Shown: one piece after another, positions 21,454-33,229 of the stretch
Layout of the letters: the number at the start of each line of letters is the position of its first letter
Position numbering within the stretch: position 1 is the stretch's first letter
From: Harmothoe impar
Taxonomy: Eukaryota > Annelida > Polychaeta > Phyllodocida > Polynoidae
Direction: 5' to 3'
Assembly: GCA_947462335.1 (NCBI GenBank)
Contig: OX381720.1
Coordinates: 2,921,501-2,985,500 of the forward strand
Length of the DNA: 64,000 nucleotides
Notes under the pieces: model-generated
Seen by the model: only the letters and a program-made list of their open reading frames with translations
Told to the model about the DNA's origin: nothing
Database searches by the model: none
Made by a program: the position numbers and the translations under genes

Positions 21454-23761
21454 GGGAGGGGCTACAGGATTTTTCCAAGCCCCAAAATATCACATATTTC
21501 AATATAAATCTGAGAAATCAAGTTTATCCTTTAATTTTCTTCTACTGATTTGTGACCTTTGCTTTGCTCATTAGTATAAATGTGTAATTTGTGGGGATTG
21601 ATGATTATTTTTATAAGAAAAACGGTATTAAATAGCTAAAAACAGCCCAAATTTCATGTCCCCTGACCAAAGTTGAACTTATGCAGATTTTTATCACATT
21701 TGTATATACATTTTTACATTTTCACTTATTATTTTTGAAAGTATATGGTAAAGGCAATATAAACGTGATTTTTCCCTATTTTTCTAATTATTTCCTAGTT
21801 CTCCATATTTGGTTATCAATATGTTATTACATACACAATATCATCACAGCAACTTTGTGATTACTTTATCCATAGTGAAAAAATGTTTAGACATGATATT
21901 CTAACATATTAGCCATCTACTATACCCAATATATTTGCATGACTAAAATAAAAATACAAGTGGAATTATTTCTCCTTGCTTTAGAGCCTGAAAAGTCAAT
22001 AAGAAAACGTATTGTTTAAGGGCCTAAAGTTTAAGTGGCAATATTCCCACCTAAATTAAACTGAAATTACATGTAAATCAATGGACTACATCCTTGTGGC
22101 CATATCTAAAGGTGTGCATAGCTAAACCTTTGGATTTTAGTGTATTTATGATGTTTTTACACCTGTTGTGTTCAGAAGATGTTGTGTTCAGAAGATGTTG
22201 TGTTCAGAAGATGGTAGAAAACTGGTATATACAAGCAAATATATGCTAAAAATCACTTACAATAAAGCATAGGGAGCTCACATGAATCACCTCATGGCAG
22301 TGAAATGGTGTAGTTTATGCTAGTTTAGCTAGAAACCAACATGTTGTGTTCGTGAGTTGTTGTGTTCAGAAGATGTTGTGTTCAGAAGATGTTGTGTTCA
22401 GAAGAAGTTGTGTTCATAATGTTGTGTTAGTAAGATAGTAGGAAAAAGACATTTAGAAGCAGGGATCAGATAGGAAATCCACAACTATTGTCACAATCAA
22501 CAAATATCAATGACCTCATTACAAATTCATGGTCAATTTCATCTAGATCTACATGTAACTTAACATGTTGTGTCTGTAAGGTGTTGTGTTCAGAAGATGT
22601 TGTGTTCAGAAGATGTTGTGTTCAGAAGATGTTGTGTTCATAATGTTGTGTTCCTAAGATAGTATGAAAAGGACGATTAGAAGCAGGGTTCTGATAACAA
22701 AACAATAACTATAGTACTAATCAGCATGTATCAATAAGGTCAATGCAAAAACATGCTCGATTCTAACTAAATCTACATCGAAATTCACATGTTGTGCTCA
22801 GAAGGTGTTGTGTTCAGAAGATGTTGTGTTCAGAAGATGTTGTGTTGCTAATATAGTAGAGACAAAATACATTTACAAGGTGGGCCATGATACAAACTCA
22901 CTTACAATTGTTATAATCAACAGTTAACAATGGGTTCATGGCAAATAAATGGTTAATTCCATGTATATCTACATTTAAATCTAGATGTTGTGTTCATAAG
23001 ATGTTGTGTTCATAAGATAACTTAATGCTTCATTTTTCAAAGTTAAGCCATTAGAAACAGCGGGTACTTTCACAGTCTAAATTGTACATATATCTCCTAC
23101 ATGTCCCAATAATTTAAATAAGATATTTCTAATCATTTCATGCTTTTTTATCCATGTTGTGTTCGTTAGACAGTATGTTGTGTTCAAGAGATTTAACATT
23201 ACCACTGTTAAGCAGGTATTATCACAGGGTTTTAAAGCAATACCAGCAAATAATCTATTATAAGAGCAAAGATATATACATTAACTGTTCAGGGAGCTAC
23301 CATACATATAGAATAAGGGAATGCTCTTGTAGATAATTTAAAGAAGAAATGTATCTAAATATAGGGATCCACATACTGGGATAAAAATCGATAAAATATA
23401 AACATATAAAGTCCTACATAATAGGGAAAAGAGTAATGATTACTTCTTTTACTGAATGCATGTATAGATATATAATCTAGCATGATATTTAATATAAATG
23501 ATATAGAAAAATATCATTTCAAAGCATATAACTATTGATTTTATTGTGAATCTCACGAACACAACATGTGTCTGGAAGTTTAAGAAGGCATATATGTTAA
23601 TGGTACTCTAGAACAATGGTTAAAAAAGCTGCTGTGCCAATTCTAACATATGTAAAGGAACAGGTGCTATACAATATCAAGGAGAAACGTGGTAATGATC
23701 AGACAATATCTCAACTTTTGCCAACATGTTAAGAGGGTGGAAAAATCCCGTAGCCCCTCCC
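21454..23761. mobile_element. 2.3-kb DNA transposon with nested short repeats
   Basis: The ends are inverted over about 24 bp with one mismatch (GGGAGGGGCTACAGGATTTT on the left). TAAA is duplicated at 21450-21453 and 23762-23765. Unit I lacks it, so it inserted after the duplication. There is no coding capacity. Between 22160 and 23190, clusters of a roughly 16-bp motif (TGTTGTGTTCAGAAGA) alternate with about 150-200 bp of related spacer, giving a higher-order repeat of about 200-225 bp, five to six times. One inverted motif copy lies near 23558. The superfamily is not recognised. Confidence 0.88.
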
Positions 23762-24922
23762 TAAAGTTTAAAATGTTATTTTGACGTAAAATAACGTTTT
23801 TTTGTTAGCTGGGTTTAAGATTATGGTAGTTAATATGATGTTATTGATATCTTTACAGTCCTTTACTACTGTTGTTCATCGTTTTTGCAGATGATTGTGA
23901 TTTCCTTTCATTCATTGTGATAACTATGTTCTGATTGATCCAATATGTAATACTTGATTTGAATAAACTGATCTATATTTAATTTAATGATGTGCAAATT
24001 TCTATTATTTGAAAAATATTACAAATGTTCATTTTCCATCATCTTCAAGTTAACTAACTCGCATCGTTTAAATGGCCGTTTATACTTTGTCGTGTGAGAT
24101 ATGAATGTATTATTGCTATATCATAAGCATTCAGTTGCTGCACATACATTGCTTGTATCATATTTACATCGGATCTACCGTATTGATACTGATGATGCAT
24201 GGTTCTGGTAATACATGCTGGACACAAAGCGATGAATGGACATGGGCCCTGAAATTTATCAGACTGCCTATTTATCAAACATAATATAACACGACATGCA
24301 GAGAAAGAAAAAAATTCTATCTCAAGCCAGAGTCGGGGAGCATGAGGAAAGCGTCCTCTGCCGTTGGCAAGCAAGCGCACAATAAACATGGTAACCAGGG
24401 ATTCTCTCCAGCCCAGGTAGTACCACCCTGGAACACCAGGGGGAGCATGTGAGCCCCTAAGCAACATCTAAGCAGTTCATACTAAAGCCACTAGGGGAAT
24501 GGAGCCGGGTAACATATCCCAAGTACCAATACCAGTAACAATGCCCGTAGTTACAACCTATATTAGCATGATCCAGAAATCGGTTTTTAACCCATTCCAG
24601 GTGAGCATGGGTGCGTTAATCAGATTAAAAGTCTAAGTTAAGACACATCTGATAAAGTATCTCACTGTATTGTCAAAAGTGCAATAAATACCCCATACCA
24701 TAATGCCAATTGCGTCTCACCTGCCATCCTTCCACTACCACCCTGCCAGCCAACTGAAGTCTATTATTGCAGGGTTACCTTGGTTTGAAACAATCATTTC
24801 TACTGAAGGGGCCATGGATATGGCTACAAGAATGCATTGTCTGTTGCTTTGGTAGTTCATAAATCTCTTCATAACCTGTTTCGTGTTTGGCTTTTGTTAT
24901 GTTTAGTTCTGAAATATGATTA
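23762..24922. other. Non-coding block of unit II
   Basis: Counterpart of 8250-9900 without the hAT-like element. It includes the minus-strand frame 24054-24467 discussed under 8035-9344. No supported gene. Confidence 0.55.
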
Positions 24923-27318
24923 TTTATGCCGAAGTGGTGGCGTAGCCACCTGGTGGCCAGGCACCACCAGAATGAGGTTTATGATGTTTGCACTTTGCCA
25001 GAAGTCAGAACGGGCGCCGCCATCTTGGATGGTGCCGCCATCTTGGATTAAGGTGTCACAACACAAATTTATGCTATGTGATAACAATAATTTAAATCAA
25101 CCTTTGATAGTTCCTGAGGTTCATTATAATCATACCTACCCCCCCTAGTATGAACCCAAGGAATTCAATGGTTCTATCGGTTTGTTGCTTATACAGCTGA
25201 TTGCCTAGCAACGGCTATTCTAATTGTTTATCTGCCTAGCAACACACATTTCCATGGTCCTAAGGTTCATTATAATCATACCTACCCCCCCTAATATGGA
25301 CCCAAGGAATTCAATGGTTCTATCCGTTTGTTGCTAATACAGCTGGTTGCCTAGCAACAGCTATTCTAATTGTTTATCTGCCTAGCAACACACATTTCCA
25401 TGGTCCTGAAGTAGATTATAATCATACCTACCCCCCCTAATATGGACCCAAGGAATTCAATGGTTCTATCTGTTTGTAACTAATACAGCTGGTTGCCTAG
25501 CAACAGCTATTCTAATTGTTCATCTGCCTAGCAACACACATTTCCATGGTCCTAAGGTTCATTATAATCATACCTACCCCCCCTAATATGGACCCAAGGA
25601 ATTCAATGTTTTTTTCGGTTTGTTGCTAATACAGCTGGTTGCCTAGCAACGGCTATTCTAATTGTTCATCTGCCTAGCAACACACATTTCCATGGTCCTG
25701 AAGTTGATTATAATCATACCTACCCCCCCTAATATGGACCCAAGGAATTCAATGTTTTTTTCGGTTTGTTGCTAATACAGCTGGTTGCCTAGCAACAGCT
25801 ATTCTAATTGTTTATCTGCCTAGCAACACACATTTCCATTGTCCTAAGGTTCATTATAATCATACCTACCCCCCCTAATATGGACCCAAGTAATTCAATG
25901 GTTCCATTGGTTTTTTACTTATGCAGCTGGTTGCCTAGCAACAGCTATTCTTATTGTTTATCTGCCTAGCAACACACATTTCCATGGTCCTAAGGTTCAT
26001 TATAATCATGCCTACCCCCCTAATATGGACCCAAGGAATTCGATGGTTCTTTAGGTCTGTTGCTAATACAGCTGGTTGCCTAGCAACGACAATTCTTATT
26101 GTTCATCTGCCTAGCAACGCACATTTCCATGGTCCTAAGGTTGATCATAATCAAACCAACCCCCTTATATGGACCCAAGGAATTCAATGATTCTATCCGT
26201 TTGGTGCTAATTCAGCTGGTTGCCTTGCAACATCTATTGTTATTGTTTATCTGCCTAGTAACATACATTTCCATACCCCCTAATATGGACCCAAGGAATT
26301 CATAGGAAATGCCATATTTGAAGTAATATCATCCTTCCCCCTGATAACCCCTTCCGGGCCCTGCTTTTTTGGTGTCTTGAATGGGTTCCCTTCAAACATA
26401 CCAACCATGTAGACATTAAGTTTCTTCGAATGCAAGAATTGCGGTTGTTGCCGCGTATAAAAATGCCTGAGGCATTTTTTACGCGGCAACAACCGCAATT
26501 CTTGTTACAAATACCTTTGCGAGTCCCTTGTGAAGTATCCCAGGACTGGGTCCTAGGGCTATTCCTGATAAAAAATTTCATAAAATTATTTTATTCCATT
26601 GTGAATCTCCTGTAAACCAGAATTGCGTTTTTATATGCAGCAACAGCCGCAATTCTGGCATTCAAAGGAAGATAATGTCTACATGGTTGGTATGTATGAA
26701 GGGGACCCATTCAAGACACCAAATAAGCAGGGGGGGAGGGGTTATCAAGGGGAAGGATGATATTACTTCAAATATAGTATTTCCTATGAATTTCTTGGGT
26801 ACATGTTTGGGGGGGGTAGCTAGGCAACCAGCTGTATTAGCAACAGACCAATAGAACCATTCAATTCCTTGGGTTCATACTAGGGGGGATAGGTATGGTT
26901 ATAATCAACCTCAGGACCATGGAAAGCGTGGTGCTAGGCAGATAAACAATTAGAATAGCTGTTGCTAGGCAACCAGCTGTAATAGCAACAAACCAATGAA
27001 ACAATTGAATTCCTTGGGTCCATATTAGGGGGGATAGGTATGATTATAATCAACCTCAGGACCATGGAACTGTGTGTTGCTAGGCAGATAAACAATGAGA
27101 ATAGCTGTTGCTAGGCAACCAGCTGTAATAGCAACAAACCAATGAAACAATTGAATTCCTTGGGTCCATATTAGGGGGGATAGGTATGATTATAATCAAC
27201 CTCAGGACCATGGAACTGTGTGTTGCTAGGCAGATAAACAATGAGAATAGCTGTTGCTAGGCAACCAGCTATATTAGTAACAAACCACCACGTGGCTATG
27301 CCACCACTTTGGCATAAA
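24923..27318. mobile_element. Giant foldback element with satellite arms
   Basis: The termini are inverted over about 33 bp (TTATGCC.AAGTGGTGG...). The left arm carries about nine units of a roughly 147-bp repeat (period marker ATAATCATACCTACC near 25120, 25268, 25410, 25557, 25705 and so on). The right arm (26818-27290) has about three units of the same repeat, inverted. The arms meet around 26430-26640. TGCCTAGCAAC motifs recur throughout. There is no protein frame with a recognisable domain. The unit I copy (9914-10758) lost its left arm. Confidence 0.85.
26433..26504. repeat. Near-perfect 72-nt hairpin at the foldback centre
   Basis: Arms reading CAAGAATTGCGGTTGTTGCC and its complement enclose an AAATGCCTGAGGCATTT core that is itself palindromic. 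A related imperfect hairpin lies at 10018-10090. This DNA would readily extrude a cruciform. Confidence 0.9.
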
Positions 27319-27731
27319 AACATGGCTGGGTCCAATTCCCCCCCCCCCTCATCTGAGCTCTGGCTGCGCAGAGATAACATTTGACTCTCCCCCCCCCCCC
27401 ATTCTCTAACTATTATACTGTTCCAGTGTTTGAGTAAGACTTAGAATTTGAAGAAAAAAGTATGGGACTGGAGATGATGCAATCGTAGACCAGAGTCCCA
27501 TTAAAAGATAAATCACCAAAGTTGAAAAAAGACAAAACAAGCGACTGCTAGGCCATATGTTAAATTCAACATTCAACACTTAATATGTTTGGTTCAAAAG
27601 CCGGGACAGCATTTTAACATCAATGGTAAGTTCTGAACATTGGATATGCAAATTGCTGGAGACATATGCTTGATCACCATAGCTTACTACAACATGGTAA
27701 AATATTGAAGATCCTGTTTTTGAACATTAGA
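27319..27731. other. Spacer downstream of C2
   Basis: Copy of 10759-11170, with C-runs at about 27340 and 27392. No gene. Confidence 0.5.
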
Positions 27732-28796
27732 CTAAAAATGACTGCTCTGTTCCCTTCTCTGTCTTACTTGCACTGACAATATCTGTGATTGCAGCCCAAT
27801 GGAACTAGTTAATTTCCTTACTCTGCAACACTTGAATATAGCGACAAATGTTTGTCTAAATTTAGACCCAGTCATGCAGTATAAGATGAAGTTTATGCTG
27901 TGATTAATAGAGTCCATATTGTATCCAATCTGAAGAAATATTTGGTTCTGAGAGAAATCTGTTCCAGCGTATTCTAATATTGTATGGACAATAAGAATAA
28001 CCTGTGCAGGTAAAGTAGTCACAATAAATACAATGCAAAGAGCAAGCATTGTGATGGTCAAGCTGATGATCATACTGGCAGATCCACCTTGTTGAGATGT
28101 CTGGTGTTGAGCTCTTAACTTCCTCTTTGTGTGGATTCTTTTCAGCGTCAGTACATTCAAAATAGAGATGATACAAAAGGGGATGATGCAGTACACACAT
28201 CCCAGAAAAACTGAATAGAAAGTTTCAATCAGGGATCCTGACCCAAATGAGTGGCAAACATGCATCCCATTCACTTGTTTAATATTACAGGTGAATAAGA
28301 GTGGAAGGTCAACAATACATATCACAATGACTAATATCAATATTGTGAACATTAATTTTCTTCTAGTACAATAGCTGTGTGCTTTCAGAGGAAGGAAAAC
28401 AGCAATGAAACGTTCAGTGGAAATCAATACAATCAGCCAAGAAGATACTATCGCTGCAGGGTAATAAACAAACAAAATCATACGACAGAGCCATATTGAT
28501 GAGGAGAGGGGAAGGTAGTTATATATCACTGCTAATATGCCACACAACAGAGATGCATTATCAAAAGCAGCAAGAACTAGAAGCAGAATCATGAAGACAG
28601 AGGTCCTTATGAGGGAGCCATACAGTATTACAATGATAACCAGACTGTTCAACACTGTCCCAATCACACCTAGAGTTAATTCTGTAATTCGGCTACCCAC
28701 AAAGTAACTGGTCTCCTGTGTAGTTGTGGAAATGTTGTTGATGTTATTAACAGTTACTTGTGCATCAGCAAATGTCCGGTTTTCCATAAAATTCAT
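27732..28796 (-). CDS. Receptor C2, class A GPCR
   Basis: Intact receptor of 354 residues, very similar to C1. The start is MNFMENRT; the codons before it read from GTG and are unlikely to be used. N-terminal Asn-linked sites (NRT, NIS) differ slightly from C1. STERFIAVFLPL replaces DRY; TM7 is NHSINFILYCMTGS; an FKCCR motif follows. Differences from C1 are scattered in the N-terminus, TM2-3 (FVYYPAA instead of FVGYSAA), the third loop and TM6. It is divergently oriented to A2 and B3. Both C copies being open suggests selection to keep them. Confidence 0.92.
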   Translation of the reverse strand: MNFMENRTFADAQVTVNNINNISTTTQETSYFVGSRITELTLGVIGTVLNSLVIIVILYGSLIRTSVFMILLLVLAAFDNASLLCGILAVIYNYLPLSSSIWLCRMILFVYYPAAIVSSWLIVLISTERFIAVFLPLKAHSYCTRRKLMFTILILVIVICIVDLPLLFTCNIKQVNGMHVCHSFGSGSLIETFYSVFLGCVYCIIPFCIISILNVLTLKRIHTKRKLRAQHQTSQQGGSASMIISLTITMLALCIVFIVTTLPAQVILIVHTILEYAGTDFSQNQIFLQIGYNMDSINHSINFILYCMTGSKFRQTFVAIFKCCRVRKLTSSIGLQSQILSVQVRQRREQSSHF

Positions 28797-29928
28797 GATG
28801 TAGACCATGTGCACACTAATGCTAAATTAAGTAGTTTGTTTAAAACCTGAAAATAAACTATTCAACAGATCATTTTGAATCTGGTTATGTTGTACAGAAC
28901 TGAGTTCTCTGTTGACTGGTGGAGTATGTCTGTTGGAGTCCACAATGATATAGCTCCGGCGACAGAATGAGGGAGTTTCTCCTGGACACAGGTGGAAATG
29001 ATGAAAGTAGAGATTATAATCATTTACAATATCGAGACCAAATATTTACTCATATTTATGAGACCTATTCAAATATCATTTACAATGAGAGGTAGAATTT
29101 TAGATTGGCGATTGTGTTCACTGTTCTGCAAATATGACCATTCAGAACTTCTTTTCACTTAACATTATTCAAATTCAATATCAAACTAATCTGAATTTGC
29201 GTCTCATCTGCATAGGTAGACTTTATTATTTGCAAAGTCTGACCAAAGAAGGTACACCATTGATCAATATGGTCTGAGGAAAGTACCAATTATGCAACAT
29301 GCTATTAAGTTAATAGATGCTGTCAGGTAAAGTTACTTGTATCAATGTTAACTTTTGGAGTATCATTCCAAGGCATATAGTTACTGGCAAAGCAACTGTC
29401 ATATACACAGCGACATAATTGAATACTTTCTTATATGTATTCTTGCTTTGTATTTTGTTTACAGCACAACATCTGTCTGATTTATACCCAGTAGATTTAT
29501 CATGGAAATACCAGAGTCCCTTCCTCATCCATTCTATAATGATATGAGTGAAACATGTGCAAATTTAATGCTACTGAAAATCAGTGTATCATTGTTTAAT
29601 CATATCTCATTAGCTACGGGTGATGTCAATTGGCATCATCCGCTGCCCAAAACCATTTTTTTGTGGTATTTCTGCTGATGTGTCAGAAGATGTAACAAGA
29701 CCGGGGCCTTTGGATGGAAGGCCCCTTGCTGGTTGGGGGTGCCTGAGGGGTCCCCTTTTCAGGTCGATAAGAGGGCTCCAGGTCGCAAAGTCGCTATTTA
29801 GACCATTTTTACTATAGCCAAATTTGTGCAAAATTAGCTTAAGAGAAGAGGTATGAGGCTGTCACACTATGCAAGACAGAGAAGCTAATTTTATTGAACA
29901 TCTCACTATCATAACTAAATCGATATTT
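28797..29928 (-). other. Upstream flank of C2 and following spacer
   Basis: 28820-29350 is a diverged copy of the flank upstream of C0 and C1. Beyond about 29560 the sequence is unrelated to the units and holds no recognised gene; 29640-29830 has GC-rich short palindromic blocks. Confidence 0.5.
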
Positions 29929-30345
29929 AGGCTGTCTCTCACAACCTTGGGCCAATGTTTTTGTCTCTGACCGGGTGGCGTCTCTGACCGGGTGGCGTCT
30001 CTGACCGGGTGGCGTCTCTGACCGGGTGGCGTCTCTGACCGGGTGCCGTCTCTGACTGGGTGCCGTCTCTGACCTGGTGTCAGAAGGAAGTGTTTTATAT
30101 TTTTTAACATATACTCATATATATTAGGATTTGTAAAAACGTTATGGCAGTTGTTATGTAACTATAATTAGCTTCCTGCTGTTGGTAGAAGATAAATGAA
30201 CTCCCAAATGGCGTCCGGTCAGAGACGGCACCCGGTCAGAGACGGCACCAGGTCAGAGACGGCACCAGGTCAGAGACGGCACCTGGTCAGAGACGGCACC
30301 CGATCAGAGACAAAAACATTGGCCCAAGGTCGTGAGACACAGCCT
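29929..30345. mobile_element. Foldback element with 17-bp repeats
   Basis: Inverted ends AGGCTGTCTCTCACAACC... and ...GGTCGTGAGACACAGCCT enclose two inverted arrays of about seven 17-bp units (GTCTCTGACCGGGTGGC on the left, its complement at 30215-30310). The roughly 130-bp middle is AT-rich. A related element lies at 46624-46949. No coding sequence. Confidence 0.88.
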
Positions 30346-31705
30346 TTACTTCATGTGCTATTTTGTGTAGGGATGCTTCCCTGTATAGTATAGATTGAAT
30401 GAGTTGTATCTCCAGCAATGTGAATTTTTTCTATTGAATTTCAGTTATAAAATGTTTGTGGATGGCATTAGGACTTGGAATTTAAAGGGCACTAATGAAC
30501 TCTGTGTTGATAGAACTAATGTTATCCCTGTTTAGGAGAAGGTATGTGTCTGTAATTTTATTGATAATCAATGTTATTTCCATGCATAAAGTCACTGATG
30601 TGGTCGCCAAGGTGACCATGACAGGATACAGGCAGTATATTGACACTCACTCAACAAACAGGGGAACAAAATATGGAATCTATAACTTTTACCTCAGGAT
30701 ATTGATAGTTCAAACAGTTTGATGTTGTAAAGTAAACTTTGGGCTAGGGAGATGTTGAGTGTAAAGAACTCATTTCTACCTGTATCTTAGAGAAAGTATC
30801 TGCATTATATCTATGTTGCAAAGTGGACTGAGTTACAAAAGCATCTGCCTACAGAGACTGCAGTGACCTGTACAACATATATAGATTTAAATGTGGAGTA
30901 TCCTAAATAGTTCATTTACAGGCTACTTGATTAAGTATTACTGTAAAAATAAGACATTATTGGATGATTTACTGCCTGCTAACAGTGTGAGAATTCAGCA
31001 TTGTATTTGCTGTGAGTAATTTACTTGAAAGGGTTCTTTACTATTGCCTGTACAATGTCACAGTACATCGGAATAGATATTCGTCAGAACCAAATATTTT
31101 TTTACATTGGACACACTGTGGACATCATGAATGGTAGCATGAATTTCACCTAATACTGCATGACTTGCATGTGCTGGCCGTTTCCAGCATTGTAGAGTAA
31201 GGAAATTAATAAGACACTTTAGGGGGCAATAACAAGGTTCTTTTTGAGATGGTCTTGCTCGAGACAATATTGAATTACTGACTTTGAACTATTTATGTAA
31301 TCCTTGTGCTATATGCTATGATTAAAAGATTGATTGTCAGCCTGGTAACCTCCTAATCCTGATTGCTTGGCCTCTCAGCAAAAACAAACATTACATGAGG
31401 ACACCGTGACACTGCCAGGCACTGTTTGTCTGCTACAATGCAATCACATACATCTGAGTAATTAAATTCACAGGAAGTTCTGCATCAAGCTATTTCATTA
31501 CATTCAGCAATTCTACCTGTATCTTGGAGAAGCTATTCCATTCAAATTGTTTACATGAATGCACAGGATTAAAACTCCAGCTGATATAGAACACAGTTTA
31601 CACAAGCTCCTGGCACAACAGCCTCCATGGATGAAATCTTATAATCTAATTGCAGGCATTCAAATAGCTATTTTATTCAGCATAATTATACACTTAGTCA
31701 ACAGT
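30346..31705. other. Intergenic stretch before receptor D
   Basis: No supported gene. An in-frame ATG upstream of D at 31559 would add 49 residues including a hydrophobic stretch, but relatives start at the MDF/MNF position. Phrases such as TACCTGTATCTTGGAGAA recur near 30780 and 31515, so there is a weak repeat. Confidence 0.45.
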
Positions 31706-32704
31706 ATGGATTTTACAGAAAATCCAAAATTTCTGGATGATTTTCTGCCTGCCAACAGCACTGTGAAGAATGTCACAGCTACACATGACCCCAGTCCCTT
31801 AACAGCTAGCCAAATAATAGGCCTAACTCTATGTGTGACTGGAACAGTGTTGAACAGTCTGGTTATCATCGTAGTACTGTGTGGCTCCCTCATGAGGACC
31901 TCCATCTTCATGATCCTGCTGCTGGTCCTCGCTGTCCTTGATAATTTAAATCTGTTGTTTGTTATATTAGTGGAGATATATAACCACCTCCCTCTCTCCT
32001 CATCTGTATGGCTCTGTCGCATTATTGTGTTTGGTTATTACACTGCGTCAAATAGTTCTTCATGGCTGATTGTACTGATTTCCACTGAATGTTTCATCTC
32101 TGTATTTTCCCCACTAAAAACACACATCTACTGTGCAAGAGGAAAAATAATGATGATAGTCTTGATTATAGTGGTAATTATGTGTATTGTTGACCTCCCA
32201 CTTTTATTCACCTGTAACATTAAGGAAGAGTATGGCATGCATGTTTGCCGGTCATTTGGATTAGGATCCCTGATTGAGACAATCTATTCAGTTTTTCTTG
32301 GCTTTGTCTACTGTATCATCCCCTTTTGTGCCATCTCTATCTTGAATGTAATGACACTGAAAAAGATTCACACAAATAGAAAGTTTAGAACCCAACACCT
32401 GACATCTGAGCAAGCAAGATCCGCCAGTATGAACACCAGTCTGATTATCACAATGCTTGCTATTTGTATCATCTTCGCTGTGACTACGCTACCAGCAACC
32501 ATTATTATTACTCTCCGTACAATATCAGAGTATGTTGAAATAGATTTAATTTATCTGGATCAAATATCTTTCCTAATTGTTTGCAATATGGACAATATAA
32601 ATCACAGCATAAACTTCATCTTGTACTGCATGACAGGGTCTGTATTTAGACACACATTTATTAGTCTTTTCCAGTGTTGTAGAAAACTTAACAAGAGCAA
32701 TTAA
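31706..32704 (+). CDS. Receptor D, C-related GPCR with altered DRY motif
   Basis: Open frame of 332 residues from MDFTENPKF, the position matching the C receptor start. The N-terminus has NST and NVT sites. TM1 ends LNSLVIIVVLCGSL; WLCRI precedes TM3; TM7 is NHSINFILYCMTGS, followed by CC. The normally invariant arginine at the end of TM3 is replaced: ISTECFISVF instead of ERFIAVF. The following TRRK loop reads ARGK. All seven helices are present. Loss of this arginine usually impairs or alters G-protein coupling, so it may be a decoy, biased or decaying receptor. The longer start at 31559 cannot be excluded. Confidence 0.85.
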   Translation: MDFTENPKFLDDFLPANSTVKNVTATHDPSPLTASQIIGLTLCVTGTVLNSLVIIVVLCGSLMRTSIFMILLLVLAVLDNLNLLFVILVEIYNHLPLSSSVWLCRIIVFGYYTASNSSSWLIVLISTECFISVFSPLKTHIYCARGKIMMIVLIIVVIMCIVDLPLLFTCNIKEEYGMHVCRSFGLGSLIETIYSVFLGFVYCIIPFCAISILNVMTLKKIHTNRKFRTQHLTSEQARSASMNTSLIITMLAICIIFAVTTLPATIIITLRTISEYVEIDLIYLDQISFLIVCNMDNINHSINFILYCMTGSVFRHTFISLFQCCRKLNKSN

Positions 32705-33229
32705 GATGCAGTCGCTAACACTGTGTCATCAAACTGTGATACCCATGCATTATCCAACTGTTATTATTGAATATGTATAAATGGACAGCACCTAATGAGA
32801 TGCTGCCTGTTATTGATTGATCGAATGATTGATTGTCTGACTGTTTGATTGTTATTACCGTTATTGCCACCTCCTGTCATCACTACTACTATCATTATTA
32901 TCATTGCTATTGCTATTATAATAATTGTCATCATTATTAACTCCTGCTATCCAATCACAATATATAATACTACTGCTGTCACCAGCACTGTCTCTACCAA
33001 CATTGTTATAACTGTATCTATTAGTATACCGGTACACTACCGGTAGGCTCCGCGTACACGTACACTCACATACACCAGCATTCATTCATTCATACCTGGC
33101 CCACTTTTTCCCTTTTTTCCCTTTTTTCCCCCCCCCCCTCTCGCGCCCCCCCCCGCCCCCCACCACCCCCCCGCCAATCTGTAGTTAATTAGTTAGTTAA
33201 TTAGTCAGTTGTTTAGTCTGTCATATCTC
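32705..33229. repeat. Low-complexity intergenic region
   Basis: ATT/TCA-rich runs at 32855-32945, an interrupted C tract at 33110-33178, and TTAG repeats at 33183-33215. No gene. Confidence 0.7.

Noticed and set aside
22160..23190. CRISPR-like array of short repeats with spacers
   Set aside because: The sequence is eukaryotic; the spacers are themselves related to each other and the whole lies between transposon ends.
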